A DNA stretch of 64,000 nt from positions 338,206-402,205 of the forward strand of contig NZ_LFZW01000001.1 of the NCBI RefSeq assembly GCF_001183985.1, written 5' to 3'. Each line of letters opens with the position of its first letter. Position 1 is the first letter of the stretch. Origin of the DNA: Peribacillus loiseleuriae (GTDB lineage: Bacteria > Bacillota > Bacilli > Bacillales > DSM-1321). Of the stretch, positions 27,597 to 37,153 are shown piece after piece. The notes beneath the pieces are model-generated. The model searched no databases. It saw only the letters and a program-made list of their open reading frames with translations, and had not been told where the DNA came from. Made by a program: the position numbers and the translations under genes.

Positions 27597-29054
27597 ATGT
27601 CGTTGTTTGAACATAAGGTTTCGGACCTGCATGAACGTTTACATAAAAAAGAACTATCAGTAACAGACCTTGTTAACGAATCATATGAAAGAATTGGACA
27701 GGTAGAAAGCCAAGTGAAGGCTTTCTTAACATTGGATGAAGAACGTGCACGGGTAAAAGCGAAGGAATTAGATGATAAACTTGCACGTGGCGAACAATCT
27801 GGTATGTTATTTGGTCTGCCAATCGGTGTGAAGGATAACATTGTGACTAAGAATTTACGTACAACATGTGCGAGCAAAATCTTGGAGAACTTTGATCCAA
27901 TCTATGATGCGACTGTAGCGGAGAAGCTTAAACAAGCGGAAACGGTAACAATCGGCAAGTTGAATATGGATGAATTTGCGATGGGTTCTTCAAATGAAAA
28001 CTCAGCTTTTCAAGCTACTCGCAACCCTTGGAATACGGATTATGTACCTGGAGGGTCTTCAGGTGGTTCAGCTGCTAGCGTTGCTGCTGGTGAAGTTCTG
28101 TTCTCACTTGGTTCGGATACAGGTGGCTCGATTCGCCAGCCAGCTGCATATTGCGGCGTCGTTGGATTAAAACCAACTTATGGCCGAGTATCTCGCTATG
28201 GGCTTGTTGCATTCGCTTCATCTCTTGATCAAATTGGGCCGATTACCCGTACGGTTGAGGATAATGCTTATTTACTAGAAGCTATTTCAGGTGTAGACCC
28301 GATGGATTCAACTTCAGCAAATGTGCAAGTTCCAAGCTTTGTGAATGCTTTAACAGGTGATGTTAAAGGACTGAAGATTGCTGTTCCGAAAGAGTATCTC
28401 GGAGAAGGGGTTAGTGAAGCTGCCCGCAATTCAGTACTTTCTGCGTTAAAAGTATTAGAAGGATTAGGTGCTGAGTGGGAAGAAGTGTCTTTACCACATT
28501 CCAAATATGCGCTTGCTGCTTATTACTTGCTATCTTCATCGGAAGCATCCGCCAACTTACAACGTTTCGACGGTGTTCGTTACGGATATCGTGCAGATAA
28601 TGCTGAGAACTTAATCGAAATGTACAAGCAAACACGTGGAGAAGGCTTCGGAGACGAAGTGAAGCGCAGAATCATGCTTGGAACATTCTCATTAAGTTCT
28701 GGTTATTATGATGCGTATTATAAAAAAGCACAAAAAGTCCGCACACTTATTAAGCAGGACTTTGAAAATGTATTTGCGAAGTATGATGTAATTATTGGGC
28801 CGACAACACCAACTCCAGCTTTTAAAATTGGTGAAAACACTGCGGATCCATTAACAATGTATGCAAATGATATTTTAACGATCCCTGTGAACCTTGCAGG
28901 TGTTCCAGGAATATCCGTTCCATGTGGATTCTCCAATGGGTTGCCGCTTGGTCTACAAATTATCGGCAAGCATTTTGATGAAAGCACTATTTATCGTACT
29001 GCGCATGCATTTGAGCAAGCGACAGAATTTCATAAACAATTTCCAAAGTTGTAA
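27597..29054 (+). CDS. gatA: Asp-tRNA(Asn)/Glu-tRNA(Gln) amidotransferase subunit A
   Basis: The glutaminase subunit, an amidase-signature enzyme of 485 residues. The Ser-cisSer-Lys triad is visible: Lys in [10 protein letters not shown] (about 80), the serine-rich stretch [15 protein letters not shown] and the nucleophile region [13 protein letters not shown]. Ammonia made here is passed to GatB. GGGAGGG precedes the ATG. Confidence 0.97.
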   Translation: MSLFEHKVSDLHERLHKKELSVTDLVNESYERIGQVESQVKAFLTLDEERARVKAKELDDKLARGEQSGMLFGLPIGVKDNIVTKNLRTTCASKILENFDPIYDATVAEKLKQAETVTIGKLNMDEFAMGSSNENSAFQATRNPWNTDYVPGGSSGGSAASVAAGEVLFSLGSDTGGSIRQPAAYCGVVGLKPTYGRVSRYGLVAFASSLDQIGPITRTVEDNAYLLEAISGVDPMDSTSANVQVPSFVNALTGDVKGLKIAVPKEYLGEGVSEAARNSVLSALKVLEGLGAEWEEVSLPHSKYALAAYYLLSSSEASANLQRFDGVRYGYRADNAENLIEMYKQTRGEGFGDEVKRRIMLGTFSLSSGYYDAYYKKAQKVRTLIKQDFENVFAKYDVIIGPTTPTPAFKIGENTADPLTMYANDILTIPVNLAGVPGISVPCGFSNGLPLGLQIIGKHFDESTIYRTAHAFEQATEFHKQFPKL

Positions 29055-29066
29055 GGGGTGAATAAG

Positions 29067-30497
29067 ATGAACTATGAAACGGTAATTGGCCTTGAAGTAC
29101 ATGTTGAATTAAAAACAGATTCAAAAATTTTCTCTGCAAGCCCGAACCATTTTGGGGCGGCACCAAATACGAATACGACCGTGATTGACCTTGGTTATCC
29201 TGGAACCCTACCGGTTGTTAATAAACAAGCTGTCGATTTTGCCATGAAGGCTGCGATCGCTTTAAACTGTAAAGTACCGGAAATTACGAAATTTGACCGA
29301 AAAAACTATTTTTACCCGGATAACCCAAAAGCGTATCAAATCTCTCAATTCGATCAGCCAATTGGTGAACATGGCTGGATTGAGATTGAAGTTGGTGGAA
29401 AGAAAAAGAAAATCGGCATTACACGCATTCATATGGAAGAAGATGCAGGTAAGTTGACACATACAAACGATGGCTATTCTCTTTGCGACTATAATCGCCA
29501 AGGTACACCACTCGTTGAAATTGTTTCAGAACCTGATATTACATCACCTGAGGAAGCCTATGCGTATTTGGAAAAAATCAAATCGATTATCCAGTACACA
29601 GGTGTATCGGATTGTAAAATGGAAGAAGGTTCATTGCGCTGCGACGCAAACATCTCCTTGCGTCCTGTTGGACAAAAAGAGTTTGGAACAAAAACAGAAT
29701 TGAAGAATTTGAACTCATTCAACTTTGTCCGCAAAGGATTGGAATATGAAGAAATTCGTCAAGCTGAAGTGTTAAATGCAGGTGGGATAATCGAACAAGA
29801 AACACGTCGTTTTGATGAATCAACGGGAAAAACACTTCTAATGCGTGTGAAAGAAGGTTCTGATGATTACCGATACTTCCCAGAACCGGATCTTCTGACT
29901 ATTCATATTGACGAAGAATGGAAAGCGCGGATCGCGGCTGAAATACCTGAGCTTCCAGATGCACGGAAAAAACGCTATGTAGAAGAGCTAGGACTGCCAG
30001 AATATGATGCGGCTGTTTTAACTGTGACTAAAGAATCGGCTGATTTCTTCGAGGCGACGGTTGAGCAAGGAGCAGATCCGAAACAAGCGTCCAACTGGAT
30101 AATGGGAGAACTTTCAGCGTATCTTAATGCCGAAGGAAAAGAACTCCATGACATCGAGCTTACACCTCAAACACTTGCTGGGATGATTAAGTTAATCGAA
30201 GACGGAACGATATCATCTAAAATTGCCAAAACCGTATTCAAAGAGCTTGTTGAAAATGGTGGAAATGCAGAAGCGATTGTGAAGGAAAAAGGTTTAGTGC
30301 AAATCTCGGATGAAGGTGCACTTACGAAAATCGTAAATGAAGCACTTGATAACAATCCGCAATCGATTGAAGACTTTAAAGCGGGTAAGCAAAAAGCAAC
30401 TGGCTTCCTTGTCGGCCAAATTATGAAAGCGACAAAAGGACAAGCCAATCCACAGCTAGTAAACAAAATTTTGCTTGTTGAATTGAACAAACGTTAA
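29067..30497 (+). CDS. gatB: Asp-tRNA(Asn)/Glu-tRNA(Gln) amidotransferase subunit B
   Basis: The kinase/tRNA-binding subunit, 476 residues from the ATG at 29067 ([17 protein letters not shown]). AAGGGG lies eight bases upstream; a GTG nine bases earlier is inside that ribosome-binding site and so is unlikely to be used. Conserved segments are [37 protein letters not shown] and [18 protein letters not shown]. The C-terminal YqeY-like tail domain (about 400-476, ending [20 protein letters not shown]) binds tRNA. A strong terminator follows. Confidence 0.97.
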   Translation: MNYETVIGLEVHVELKTDSKIFSASPNHFGAAPNTNTTVIDLGYPGTLPVVNKQAVDFAMKAAIALNCKVPEITKFDRKNYFYPDNPKAYQISQFDQPIGEHGWIEIEVGGKKKKIGITRIHMEEDAGKLTHTNDGYSLCDYNRQGTPLVEIVSEPDITSPEEAYAYLEKIKSIIQYTGVSDCKMEEGSLRCDANISLRPVGQKEFGTKTELKNLNSFNFVRKGLEYEEIRQAEVLNAGGIIEQETRRFDESTGKTLLMRVKEGSDDYRYFPEPDLLTIHIDEEWKARIAAEIPELPDARKKRYVEELGLPEYDAAVLTVTKESADFFEATVEQGADPKQASNWIMGELSAYLNAEGKELHDIELTPQTLAGMIKLIEDGTISSKIAKTVFKELVENGGNAEAIVKEKGLVQISDEGALTKIVNEALDNNPQSIEDFKAGKQKATGFLVGQIMKATKGQANPQLVNKILLVELNKR

Positions 30498-30520
30498 TAG
30501 GTAGAAGTTGACTACAAAAG

Positions 30521-30555
30521 ATCGAGGATGTCCCATGGGATATCCTCGTTTTTTT
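30521..30555 (+). terminator. Terminator after gatB
   Basis: CGAGGATGTCCC pairs with GGGATATCCTCG, followed by TTTTTTT. Confidence 0.92.
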
Positions 30556-30869
30556 ATGATAATGAATCTGCAAATTGAGATTTAGTAGAAATAGATTTAG
30601 CATGATAAGGAAAAAGGAATTAAAATGCGTCATGTATGGTGAAAATGAGATAAAACCATCCAATCGAGAATTTATGGATTACTCCCGAGTTGGAGGGGGA
30701 AACTAAGAAGAGGAAAGTGAAAGTGGATGGATAAATGGAAATGGTTATGAATAATCAAAGCTAGCTGGTAAAAGGTTCAAACGATAAAACTAGAGTTTTT
30801 GAAAAAATTGCTATATAATTTGTTCAGAAATGATTTAACGGATTCTCTGTAATAAGAACTTATGATGAA
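30556..30869. other. Intergenic stretch upstream of dgkB
   Basis: No gene is supported. A TATAAT at 30814-30819 may be the -10 of a dgkB promoter, but no convincing -35 lies 17 nt before it. Confidence 0.5.
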
Positions 30870-30913
30870 AGTGAGCAGAGAGGCTCACTCTTTAAGGAAT
30901 CGCTATTGATTCC
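30870..30913 (+). other. Two small tandem hairpins in the dgkB leader
   Basis: AGTGAGC/GCTCACT (30870-30876 with 30883-30889) and GGAATC/GATTCC (30896-30901 with 30908-30913) lie side by side, with no T run. If transcription starts near 30826, the leader is about 175 nt long, unusually long for a housekeeping gene. A regulatory or stability role is a guess. Confidence 0.45.
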
Positions 30914-31002
30914 AAGACGATTATCGCTGTTCGTTGCATTCTGTTTGGTGAATCTTTACCATATAGTGACTGAAACGTATTTTAACATTAGGATGATGGG
31001 AA

Positions 31003-31926
31003 ATGAAAAGAGCAAGATTGATTTATAATCCGACATCAGGCCGAGAAATGATTCGGAAAAACTTACCGGATGTATTAGCTAAGCTTGAAGCGGCAGGGTA
31101 TGAAGCTTCATGTCATGCTACAACAGGGGCGGGCGATGCAACACGTGCTGCAGAAATTGCGATTGCACGAGGATATGATGTAGTCATTGCTGCAGGCGGT
31201 GACGGTACCATTTATGAGGTTGTAAACGGTCTTGCCGGAGCGGAAAATCGGCCTAAACTTGGTGTGATCCCGACCGGAACAACGAATGACTTTGCGCGTG
31301 CTATTCATGTACCACGCTCGATTGATGCTGCGGTGGATATTATTACAAAGGGTCATACTATGCCGATTGATATCGGGAAAATGAACGAAAAATATTTTAT
31401 CAATATTGCTGGGGGCGGCCGATTAACGGAGCTTACCTACGAGGTGCCGATAAAGTTAAAAACGATGCTCGGACAATTGGCTTATTACATGAAGGGCATT
31501 GAAATGCTACCTTCGATTCGAGCTACGGATGTAACGATTGAATATGACGGGAAGTTTTTTGAAGGAGAAATTATGCTTTTCCTTGTTGCGAACACGAACT
31601 CTGTTGGCGGCTTTGAAAAGCTAGCACCTGACGCTTCTCTAAATGACGGCATGTTTACGCTATTAATTTTAAAGAAAACAAACCTAGCCGACTTTATCAG
31701 AGTAGCATCACTGGCTTTACGCGGGGAGCATGTTCATGATAAAAATGTGATTTATGTTAAAGCAAATAGAATTAAAGTAACCGCAAAAAATGAAATGATG
31801 CTAAATTTAGATGGTGAATTTGGTGGACTAGCTCCTGCAGAATTCGTCAGTCAGTATCGTCATTTCGATGTTTTTATTCCGGAAAATACGCTACATGACG
31901 ATCCCGCAAATAAGCTGGAAATATAA
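31003..31926 (+). CDS. dgkB: Diacylglycerol kinase, DgkB (soluble type)
   Basis: Phosphorylates diacylglycerol, a by-product of lipoteichoic acid synthesis, back to phosphatidic acid for phospholipid recycling. The 307-residue protein begins RARLIYNPTSGREM and has the kinase glycine-rich motif VIAAGGDGTIYEVVNGLAG (about residues 63-81), then GVIPTGTTNDFARA. The C-terminal domain includes NLDGEFGG. The ribosome-binding site is weak (GATGGG). Its place after gatCAB and near rlmCD matches B. subtilis yerQ. Confidence 0.93.
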   Translation: MKRARLIYNPTSGREMIRKNLPDVLAKLEAAGYEASCHATTGAGDATRAAEIAIARGYDVVIAAGGDGTIYEVVNGLAGAENRPKLGVIPTGTTNDFARAIHVPRSIDAAVDIITKGHTMPIDIGKMNEKYFINIAGGGRLTELTYEVPIKLKTMLGQLAYYMKGIEMLPSIRATDVTIEYDGKFFEGEIMLFLVANTNSVGGFEKLAPDASLNDGMFTLLILKKTNLADFIRVASLALRGEHVHDKNVIYVKANRIKVTAKNEMMLNLDGEFGGLAPAEFVSQYRHFDVFIPENTLHDDPANKLEI

Positions 31927-31932
31927 ATGAGT

Positions 31933-32053
31933 AAAATGGAGGATGTCTCAAAACTAAAGTGGCAGACCATACAACTATATACAGTTTAGGTGTATTCCAT
32001 AATAATCTGTGTATTCTAGTGTGAGGTCAGACCCTTTTGGGACATTCTCTTTC
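31933..32053. repeat. Palindromic MITE-like element, copy 2
   Basis: About 120 bp. The left end AAAATGGAGGATGTCTCAAA and the right end TTTTGGGACATTCTCTTT are inverted repeats of each other (imperfect), with GTGAGGTCAGACCCTTTTGG inside the right end. It is related to the elements at 16546-16685 and 42332-42460. It lies between dgkB and the acetyltransferase gene, and codes for nothing. Confidence 0.7.
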
Positions 32054-32073
32054 TAATTGAGGAGAACAAACAA

Positions 32074-32637
32074 ATGATGATCAGACAAGCGGTACCAGCG
32101 GATGGACAGATATCCGCTTATTTAATTAGATTGGCGATTCAGGATATTGCTGAAGCGTTGACGAGTGAACAGGAAGAGGAAGCTATTTTAGATGTGCTTC
32201 AATATTTTTTCAGTCATCCAAATAACCGGTTAAGCTATGAGAACGCGCTGATAATAGAAATTGAAGGAAATGTAGCTGGTCTTATTTTGACCTATCTTGG
32301 AAGCGATGCGGAACAGCTGGATGGATTAATCGTGAATCGTTTAAGAGAGAAGAAGAAGAACTCGGAGATAACGACTGAGAAAGAAGCGGAACCGGAAGAT
32401 TTTTATATCGATACAGTGAGTGTCAATCCACAGTTTTGGGGACAAGGAATAGGAACTGCCTTGATTGAAGCGGCCCAAGAGCTTGCGATGTCGAAAGGAC
32501 ATAGAAGGATATCTCTAAATGTTGAGGTAGAAAATACACGCGCACACCGTTTATACAGTAAGCTAGGGTATAAAACTGTGAATCACAGACAAATTAACGG
32601 GCATGATTATGAATATATGGTGAAACAACTGTCATAA
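32074..32637 (+). CDS. GNAT family N-acetyltransferase
   Basis: A 187-residue acetyltransferase of the GNAT superfamily. The acetyl-CoA binding motif A is visible as VNPQFWGQGIGTALIEAA (about residues 119-136), followed by the motif B-like NVEVENTRAHRLYSKLGYK. The substrate is not predictable from sequence. Two adjacent ATG codons follow a TTGAGGAG ribosome-binding site. It is probably cotranscribed with the hydrolase-like gene 13 nt downstream. Confidence 0.88.
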   Translation: MMIRQAVPADGQISAYLIRLAIQDIAEALTSEQEEEAILDVLQYFFSHPNNRLSYENALIIEIEGNVAGLILTYLGSDAEQLDGLIVNRLREKKKNSEITTEKEAEPEDFYIDTVSVNPQFWGQGIGTALIEAAQELAMSKGHRRISLNVEVENTRAHRLYSKLGYKTVNHRQINGHDYEYMVKQLS

Positions 32638-32650
32638 GGGAGGGAATGTA

Positions 32651-33373
32651 ATGCTTGAAGGTTGGGTTAAAAATGGTGATATTCGTATCCATTATATGGA
32701 CAACACTGGACCGTCCACAGAACCCCCACTCGTCATCATTCCCGGTTTGACAGAGACGGGGGAAGAGTATGAGGATATTCTTCGTGCTCTTGCGCCCCGT
32801 CGTGCACTGGTCATTACAATGCGTGGAAGAGGACGAAGTGATACACCAGAAAAGGGATATACGCTGGAGGATCATGTAACAGATATTGAAAGCGTGATTA
32901 AACATATCCATATTGAAAATTTCGTCTTATTCGGTTTTCATCGTGGTGTTGTTTATGCTTTAGGATTTGCGATGGAGAACTTAAGTCGCTTGAAAGGGCT
33001 CATCATCGGCGATTACCCTGCTGTTGAAACAGATTTACCAGAGGGATGGGCCAATCTTCTTGTTCAAAAAGCAGGGAGAACCGCGTTGACTCATATGACG
33101 CTCGATACATTAAAAGCAATCGAACATGATTCCCATGAACATCCATTTTGGAAACAATTGGGCAATGTTAATTGTCCGGTATTAGTCCTTCGAGGGAGTC
33201 AGGAGGGAATCGGACTAACGAAGGAAGGAGCGATGGAATACCTGCGCTCCGTCCCAGGCGCCCGCGTTAAAACAATTGCGGACGGCTCATTAGGAAGCTT
33301 CAATTTGGGGTCTCAGCATTTGCTCCATACATTAAAGCAATTCTTTGAAGATGCGAAGAAATGTGAGAATTAA
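32651..33373 (+). CDS. Alpha/beta-hydrolase fold protein lacking the usual nucleophile
   Basis: A 240-residue alpha/beta-hydrolase fold protein. The oxyanion-hole region (VIIPGLTETG, residues 28-37) and the nucleophile-elbow context (FVLFGFHRGVVYALG, 91-105) are recognisable. However, the G-x-S-x-G serine is replaced by His97 (GFHRG), and the segment where the catalytic His is expected reads DGSLGSFNLG. It may be a non-catalytic relative, or the active site may lie elsewhere. AAGGGAGGG precedes the ATG. It pairs with the acetyltransferase gene, and a strong terminator begins just after its stop. Confidence 0.8.
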   Translation: MLEGWVKNGDIRIHYMDNTGPSTEPPLVIIPGLTETGEEYEDILRALAPRRALVITMRGRGRSDTPEKGYTLEDHVTDIESVIKHIHIENFVLFGFHRGVVYALGFAMENLSRLKGLIIGDYPAVETDLPEGWANLLVQKAGRTALTHMTLDTLKAIEHDSHEHPFWKQLGNVNCPVLVLRGSQEGIGLTKEGAMEYLRSVPGARVKTIADGSLGSFNLGSQHLLHTLKQFFEDAKKCEN

Positions 33374-33374
33374 C

Positions 33375-33405
33375 AAAAAATACGGCTTTACAGGCCGTAT
33401 TTTTG
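33375..33405. terminator. Bidirectional terminator after the hydrolase-like gene
   Basis: AAAAATACGGC pairs perfectly with GCCGTATTTTT around a seven-base loop. A and T runs flank the GC core, so it can work for both strands, including the minus-strand gene that ends at 33567. Confidence 0.88.
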
Positions 33406-33440
33406 TTCAAAGATAAAGTATAAGGTTTTTTTATATATTT

Positions 33441-33557
33441 GGTGTCTGGAGAAAGCAACTTACACCCTGTGGTCTAGCCAATCAAGCTATACGGCGATGA
33501 TTCTTGTCTTGCTCGTCTTATGCTAGCCCTTAGGTTGATCAAGGCGCTTGAGCTTTA
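33441..33557. repeat. Degenerate Bacillus-type intergenic repeat, copy 2
   Basis: It begins GGTGTCTGGAG, contains CTTGTCTTGCTCGTCTTATG and ends TTGATCAAGGCGCTTGAGCTTT. It shares the right-hand half (GTCTTATGC, then GGCGCTTGNGCTTT) with the element at 13472-13654. Confidence 0.6.
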
Positions 33558-33566
33558 CTTAATTCT

Positions 33567-33788
33567 TTAGCCTTCCGTTTGACTAATTGTTTCTGCCCAG
33601 TCGACATAAGAGCCGCTACCGTTGCAGCCTGGACAATCATACACATTATTGTAGCTGTATTCATAGGAAGCATACGAGTTAAAGCCTCGACCGCGGCAAT
33701 CCGGACATAGTCCTTTATCCTGCATGAGCGCTACATGTCTTTCCTGTCTAGCGGTATTCCAGGCAGAAATCGATTGAAACAATCCCAT
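33567..33788 (-). CDS. Small CxxCxGxG zinc-finger-like protein
   Basis: A 73-residue protein with two CxxCxGxG motifs (CPDCRGRG at about residues 27-34 and CPGCNGSG at about 52-59), the pattern of the DnaJ zinc-binding domain; the four cysteines could bind one zinc. There is no J domain or other enzyme motif. The spacer between the motifs is rich in Tyr, Ser and Asn. I start at the ATG at 33788 because GAGGTGAG lies just upstream; the frame extends further, but with no signal. I recognise it as a type of small conserved Bacillus protein of unknown function. Confidence 0.75.
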   Translation of the reverse strand: MGLFQSISAWNTARQERHVALMQDKGLCPDCRGRGFNSYASYEYSYNNVYDCPGCNGSGSYVDWAETISQTEG

Positions 33789-34012
33789 TTTGCTCACCTC
33801 ACTTTTTCCTTTATTTTGCATCAAAAGCCAGATCATATACGCATGTCCATATTTATTTTGATAACCTTATTTATTTTTATGAAAAATATTGATAAAAGGT
33901 GCTTTTGTTTGTCTAGTGAATGTGTGATAAAATAAGAGTTCTAAATATATGATGGATACTGCTGCAGAAGTTTGTTGAACTGTAAGCATTTCGATAGAAA
34001 AGGAAGTATACA

Positions 34013-35383
34013 ATGGAGAAAATAATTCCCGTTTCAAAGAATGATGTAATAGATGTAGTATTTGAGGACTTAACACATGATGGATCAGGTGTTGCCAAGG
34101 TCGATGGCTACCCAATTTTCGTTCCCTACGCATTGCCCGGGGAAAAAGCACTAATCAAAGTAACGAAGACGAACAAGGGCTACGGATTTGGTCGCTTAAT
34201 GGAACTGAAGGAAAAAAGTGAAAACCGCGTTGAAGTGAAAAAAGAAGAAGCGCATAAATACGGCGGAAGCCAGCTTCATCACCTGAGTTATGAAGGTCAG
34301 CTACAATTCAAAGAAAAAACAGTCCGTGAAGTGATGGCAAGAATCGGCAAACTTGAGAATGTAACGATTCATCCGATTATCGGAATGGAGGAACCTTTAC
34401 ACTACCGCAATAAAGCGCAGGTCCCTGTTGGTGAAAAAGATGGACAACTTATCGCAGGATTCTTCAAACCACGCAGCCACGAAATCGTTGATACAAATGA
34501 AAGCATTATTCAGCACCTGGCTGTAAATGAAGCGATTCAAACTGTGAAAGAAATATGCAATGAACTCGGTGTAGAACCATATATCGAGAAACATCATCAA
34601 GGTGTACTACGTCATATTATGGCCCGTTACGCAAAACAAACCGGAGAGCTGATGATTGTACTTGTAACAAGAACAGCTAAATTGCTTCAAAAGAATAATC
34701 TTGTCGAAGAAATTACGGCTCGTTTGCCGCATGTTAAATCGATTGTTCATAATGTGAATTCAAAACGGACAAACGTCATCATGGGTGAAAAAACAAAGGT
34801 GCTATGGGGCAATGATGTGATTTATGATTATATTGGCGATGTGAAATTCGCTATTTCGCCGTTATCCTTTTACCAAATTAACCCTGATCAAACAAAGGTA
34901 CTTTATAGCAAAGCGCTTGAATTTGCAGGACTTACTGGGAAAGAGACTGTGATTGATGCCTATTGTGGAATTGGTACAATTTCTCTATCTCTTGCTCAAA
35001 ATGCTAAGCATGTTCTTGGAGTGGAAGTTGTGCCAGAAGCAATTGCTGACGCACGCCGAAACGCTCTTATCAACGAAATTAACAATGTCGAATTTGAGGT
35101 TGGCGAAGCAGCAAATGTCATCTCTGAATGGTATCAGGATGGGAACCGCGCAGATGTATTAGTGGTCGATCCACCACGTAAAGGCTGTGAGGAAACACTG
35201 CTAAACACGATTATCGAGATGAAGCCGAATAAGGTCGTTTACGTATCGTGCAACCCGGCAACTCTTGCTCGTGATTTGCGTATTTTAGAAGATGGAGGGT
35301 ATCATGCGGTTGAAATTCAGCCTGTAGACATGTTCCCGATGACGACACATGTAGAGTGCTGTGTGTTGCTCGAAAAAAAATAG
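34013..35383 (+). CDS. rlmCD: 23S rRNA (uracil-C5)-methyltransferase, RlmCD/RlmD type
   Basis: A SAM-dependent methyltransferase for 23S rRNA uracils (747 and 1939 in B. subtilis RlmCD). It has 456 residues: an N-terminal TRAM domain ([19 protein letters not shown]), a central domain, and a C-terminal Rossmann domain with [23 protein letters not shown] and the catalytic-cysteine motif [12 protein letters not shown]. Oddly, the Cys-x5-Cys-x2-Cys cluster that binds 4Fe-4S in RlmCD-type enzymes is replaced ([14 protein letters not shown]), and the fourth cysteine near residue 165 is also absent. It is thus a cluster-less variant. AAAAGGAAG precedes the ATG. Confidence 0.9.
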   Translation: MEKIIPVSKNDVIDVVFEDLTHDGSGVAKVDGYPIFVPYALPGEKALIKVTKTNKGYGFGRLMELKEKSENRVEVKKEEAHKYGGSQLHHLSYEGQLQFKEKTVREVMARIGKLENVTIHPIIGMEEPLHYRNKAQVPVGEKDGQLIAGFFKPRSHEIVDTNESIIQHLAVNEAIQTVKEICNELGVEPYIEKHHQGVLRHIMARYAKQTGELMIVLVTRTAKLLQKNNLVEEITARLPHVKSIVHNVNSKRTNVIMGEKTKVLWGNDVIYDYIGDVKFAISPLSFYQINPDQTKVLYSKALEFAGLTGKETVIDAYCGIGTISLSLAQNAKHVLGVEVVPEAIADARRNALINEINNVEFEVGEAANVISEWYQDGNRADVLVVDPPRKGCEETLLNTIIEMKPNKVVYVSCNPATLARDLRILEDGGYHAVEIQPVDMFPMTTHVECCVLLEKK

Positions 35384-35393
35384 AAGATATGTA

Positions 35394-35434
35394 AGAGTCC
35401 GAGAATCTATAAAAGATTCCCGGACTTCTTTCTT
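35394..35434 (+). terminator. Terminator after rlmCD
   Basis: A long stem (GAGTCCGAGAATCT with AGATTCCCGGACTT, one mismatch) has loop ATAAA and is followed by a pyrimidine-rich T tract. Confidence 0.82.
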
Positions 35435-35562
35435 CTTTCACTTCAATACGTTCAATTAGTTTGTGAAGAATTTCTTTATCAAGAACTCACGATAGTTCTT
35501 AAAAAGGGCAATAAAAATGATGAAGCTACTGTGCAAATAGGAATATTATAGGAGGTTTATAG

Positions 35563-36090
35563 ATGGATAATCATGATATATTAATTAGATTAAGATATGC
35601 TCTAGATATAAAAAATAAAGATATGGTAGAGATATTTAAACTTGGCGGTATTGAAGTAACAAAAGAAGAAGTGCTAAAGATGCTTACAAAATTAAAAGAC
35701 AGTTACCATAATGAAGCTGATAATGATGGTGATATAAGTGAAAATGAAGAGAATATAATATGCAATAATATGATGTTAGAGTCATTTTTAAATGGCTTAA
35801 TTACTTTTAAACGAGGGAAACAAGATCCAAAACCAGGACAATCTAAAAGCCCAGCATTGTCTGTAGAGAATACGGAAAGTGTAAATAATCTCCTTCTAAA
35901 GAAATTGAAAATAGCACTAACATTAACAAGTGAGGATATGCTTGATATCTTAGAAGAAGCAGGAGTCATGATAACAAAAGGAGAATTAAGCGCTATATTA
36001 AGAAAAGAAGGCCATAGGAATTATAAAGAGTGTGGTGATAGATACGCTAGGAATTTCTTAAAAGGATTAGCTATAAAATATAGGGGATAA
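35563..36090 (+). CDS. yehS: DUF1456 family protein, YehS
   Basis: A 175-residue soluble protein made of two DUF1456 repeats (about residues 1-68 and 108-172). Both begin with a helix of the form LLKKLKIALxLxxEDMLxILexaGxxITKxEL and end near YRNYxxCGDxxxRNFLxGL, with an acidic linker in between. The function is unknown. TAGGAGG lies before the ATG. It is isolated on the plus strand and ends at a strong terminator about 210 nt downstream. Confidence 0.88.
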   Translation: MDNHDILIRLRYALDIKNKDMVEIFKLGGIEVTKEEVLKMLTKLKDSYHNEADNDGDISENEENIICNNMMLESFLNGLITFKRGKQDPKPGQSKSPALSVENTESVNNLLLKKLKIALTLTSEDMLDILEEAGVMITKGELSAILRKEGHRNYKECGDRYARNFLKGLAIKYRG

Positions 36091-36300
36091 GGGAGCATTA
36101 AAGCAATGATCCATCATATGTGAATGGAAAACAGGGTAGTTTCCCCTGTGTAATTTACGTGTAAAAGATGTTGTTCTAATTATAATTCCTAAAGAAAACT
36201 GCTTACGTTAGGAAAGCACCAGGAGTTGCAACGAACCAGCACCCCTATTGCCATATGTGGAGTGCGTCCCTTTATTAACATTAATATAATAGGCTTTAAG

Positions 36301-36344
36301 ACAAGAAGTTGATATCAATACTCACATCAACTTCTTGTTTTTTT
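36301..36344 (+). terminator. Terminator downstream of yehS
   Basis: ACAAGAAGTTGAT pairs perfectly with ATCAACTTCTTGT (13 bp, 12-nt loop), followed by TTTTTTT. The 210 nt between yehS and this stem show no gene. Confidence 0.9.
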
Positions 36345-36466
36345 GAATTGTACTGTGGATTTATTGGTGAAATTTGTTCGATTTATCTTAAGATTCAGTC
36401 CTTGTTTTCCTGTATGAATCTGTATTGTGTTATTCTCTATATCAAATATTTCTCTCCAGTGGGAGA

Positions 36467-37153
36467 TCAAATGACTGCCCGCCGCAACATGCGGTAAGAG
36501 CCAAGGAGATAGAGGAGAGTGAATGGCATAAGCCAATAGGCAATTTGTACAGCTGTATGGCTGGCAAACCAACTAAAAATACTTCCCCAGACTTCGAAAT
36601 GATGCAAAAGAAAGATCACGATACTTCCAATCAGTAAGAAGACCATCGCCCCAAGGAACATCCCTTTGCGGCCAAAACGCCGTGCATAACTCGATATTAA
36701 AAAGCCTAGGAAGAACGTATTGAGAAATAGAATCATGTACAGAATAAACTGTTCCAAGAGTGTACCATCATTGACATATGGAAAGTAGAAAAAGTGGAGC
36801 CTAGTGCCCCAGCCATTCGTCTGTTTTTCTAATTGCGCGAATAAGAAGATCAGACTTGTAAAGAACGCGCTACTGATCGTTCCTATTATTACAGATCCGA
36901 TAAAATAATCGATTCTTCTAATTGACATTCCGATAGCAAATGGAAATGTTTTTCCTACTACGATAATTCCTGCTACAAAGATGTAAATGACAACTGAAGA
37001 TATCCCCCCTGTATACAGATCTTCTTGATTAGAAACCAAGAAACTAACAGTAAGATTAACTCCGAAACTAAAAAACAAGATGATGGCTGGAATATAAATC
37101 CATGACCACTTATCACGATAATGAAGTTTTAATACACCGGAAATTCTATTCAC
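36467..37153 (-). CDS. ABC transporter membrane protein, six-TM exporter type
   Basis: A 228-residue integral membrane protein with about six hydrophobic helices and no enzymatic motif. It starts at a GTG that overlaps the ATPase stop codon (GTGA), so it is translated by coupling and is the permease of that ATPase. The GntR-ATPase-permease arrangement resembles the Ytr and Yhc exporters of B. subtilis, which respond to cell-envelope stress; the substrate here is unknown. Confidence 0.8.
   Translation of the reverse strand: MNRISGVLKLHYRDKWSWIYIPAIILFFSFGVNLTVSFLVSNQEDLYTGGISSVVIYIFVAGIIVVGKTFPFAIGMSIRRIDYFIGSVIIGTISSAFFTSLIFLFAQLEKQTNGWGTRLHFFYFPYVNDGTLLEQFILYMILFLNTFFLGFLISSYARRFGRKGMFLGAMVFLLIGSIVIFLLHHFEVWGSIFSWFASHTAVQIAYWLMPFTLLYLLGSYRMLRRAVI

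Noticed and set aside
30870..30913. T-box or known riboswitch before dgkB
   Set aside because: No T-box core sequence or other known aptamer motif could be found; only two short hairpins.
36302..36637. Small plus-strand frames downstream of yehS
   Set aside because: They are opposite the ABC permease gene or span the terminator; no ribosome-binding site.
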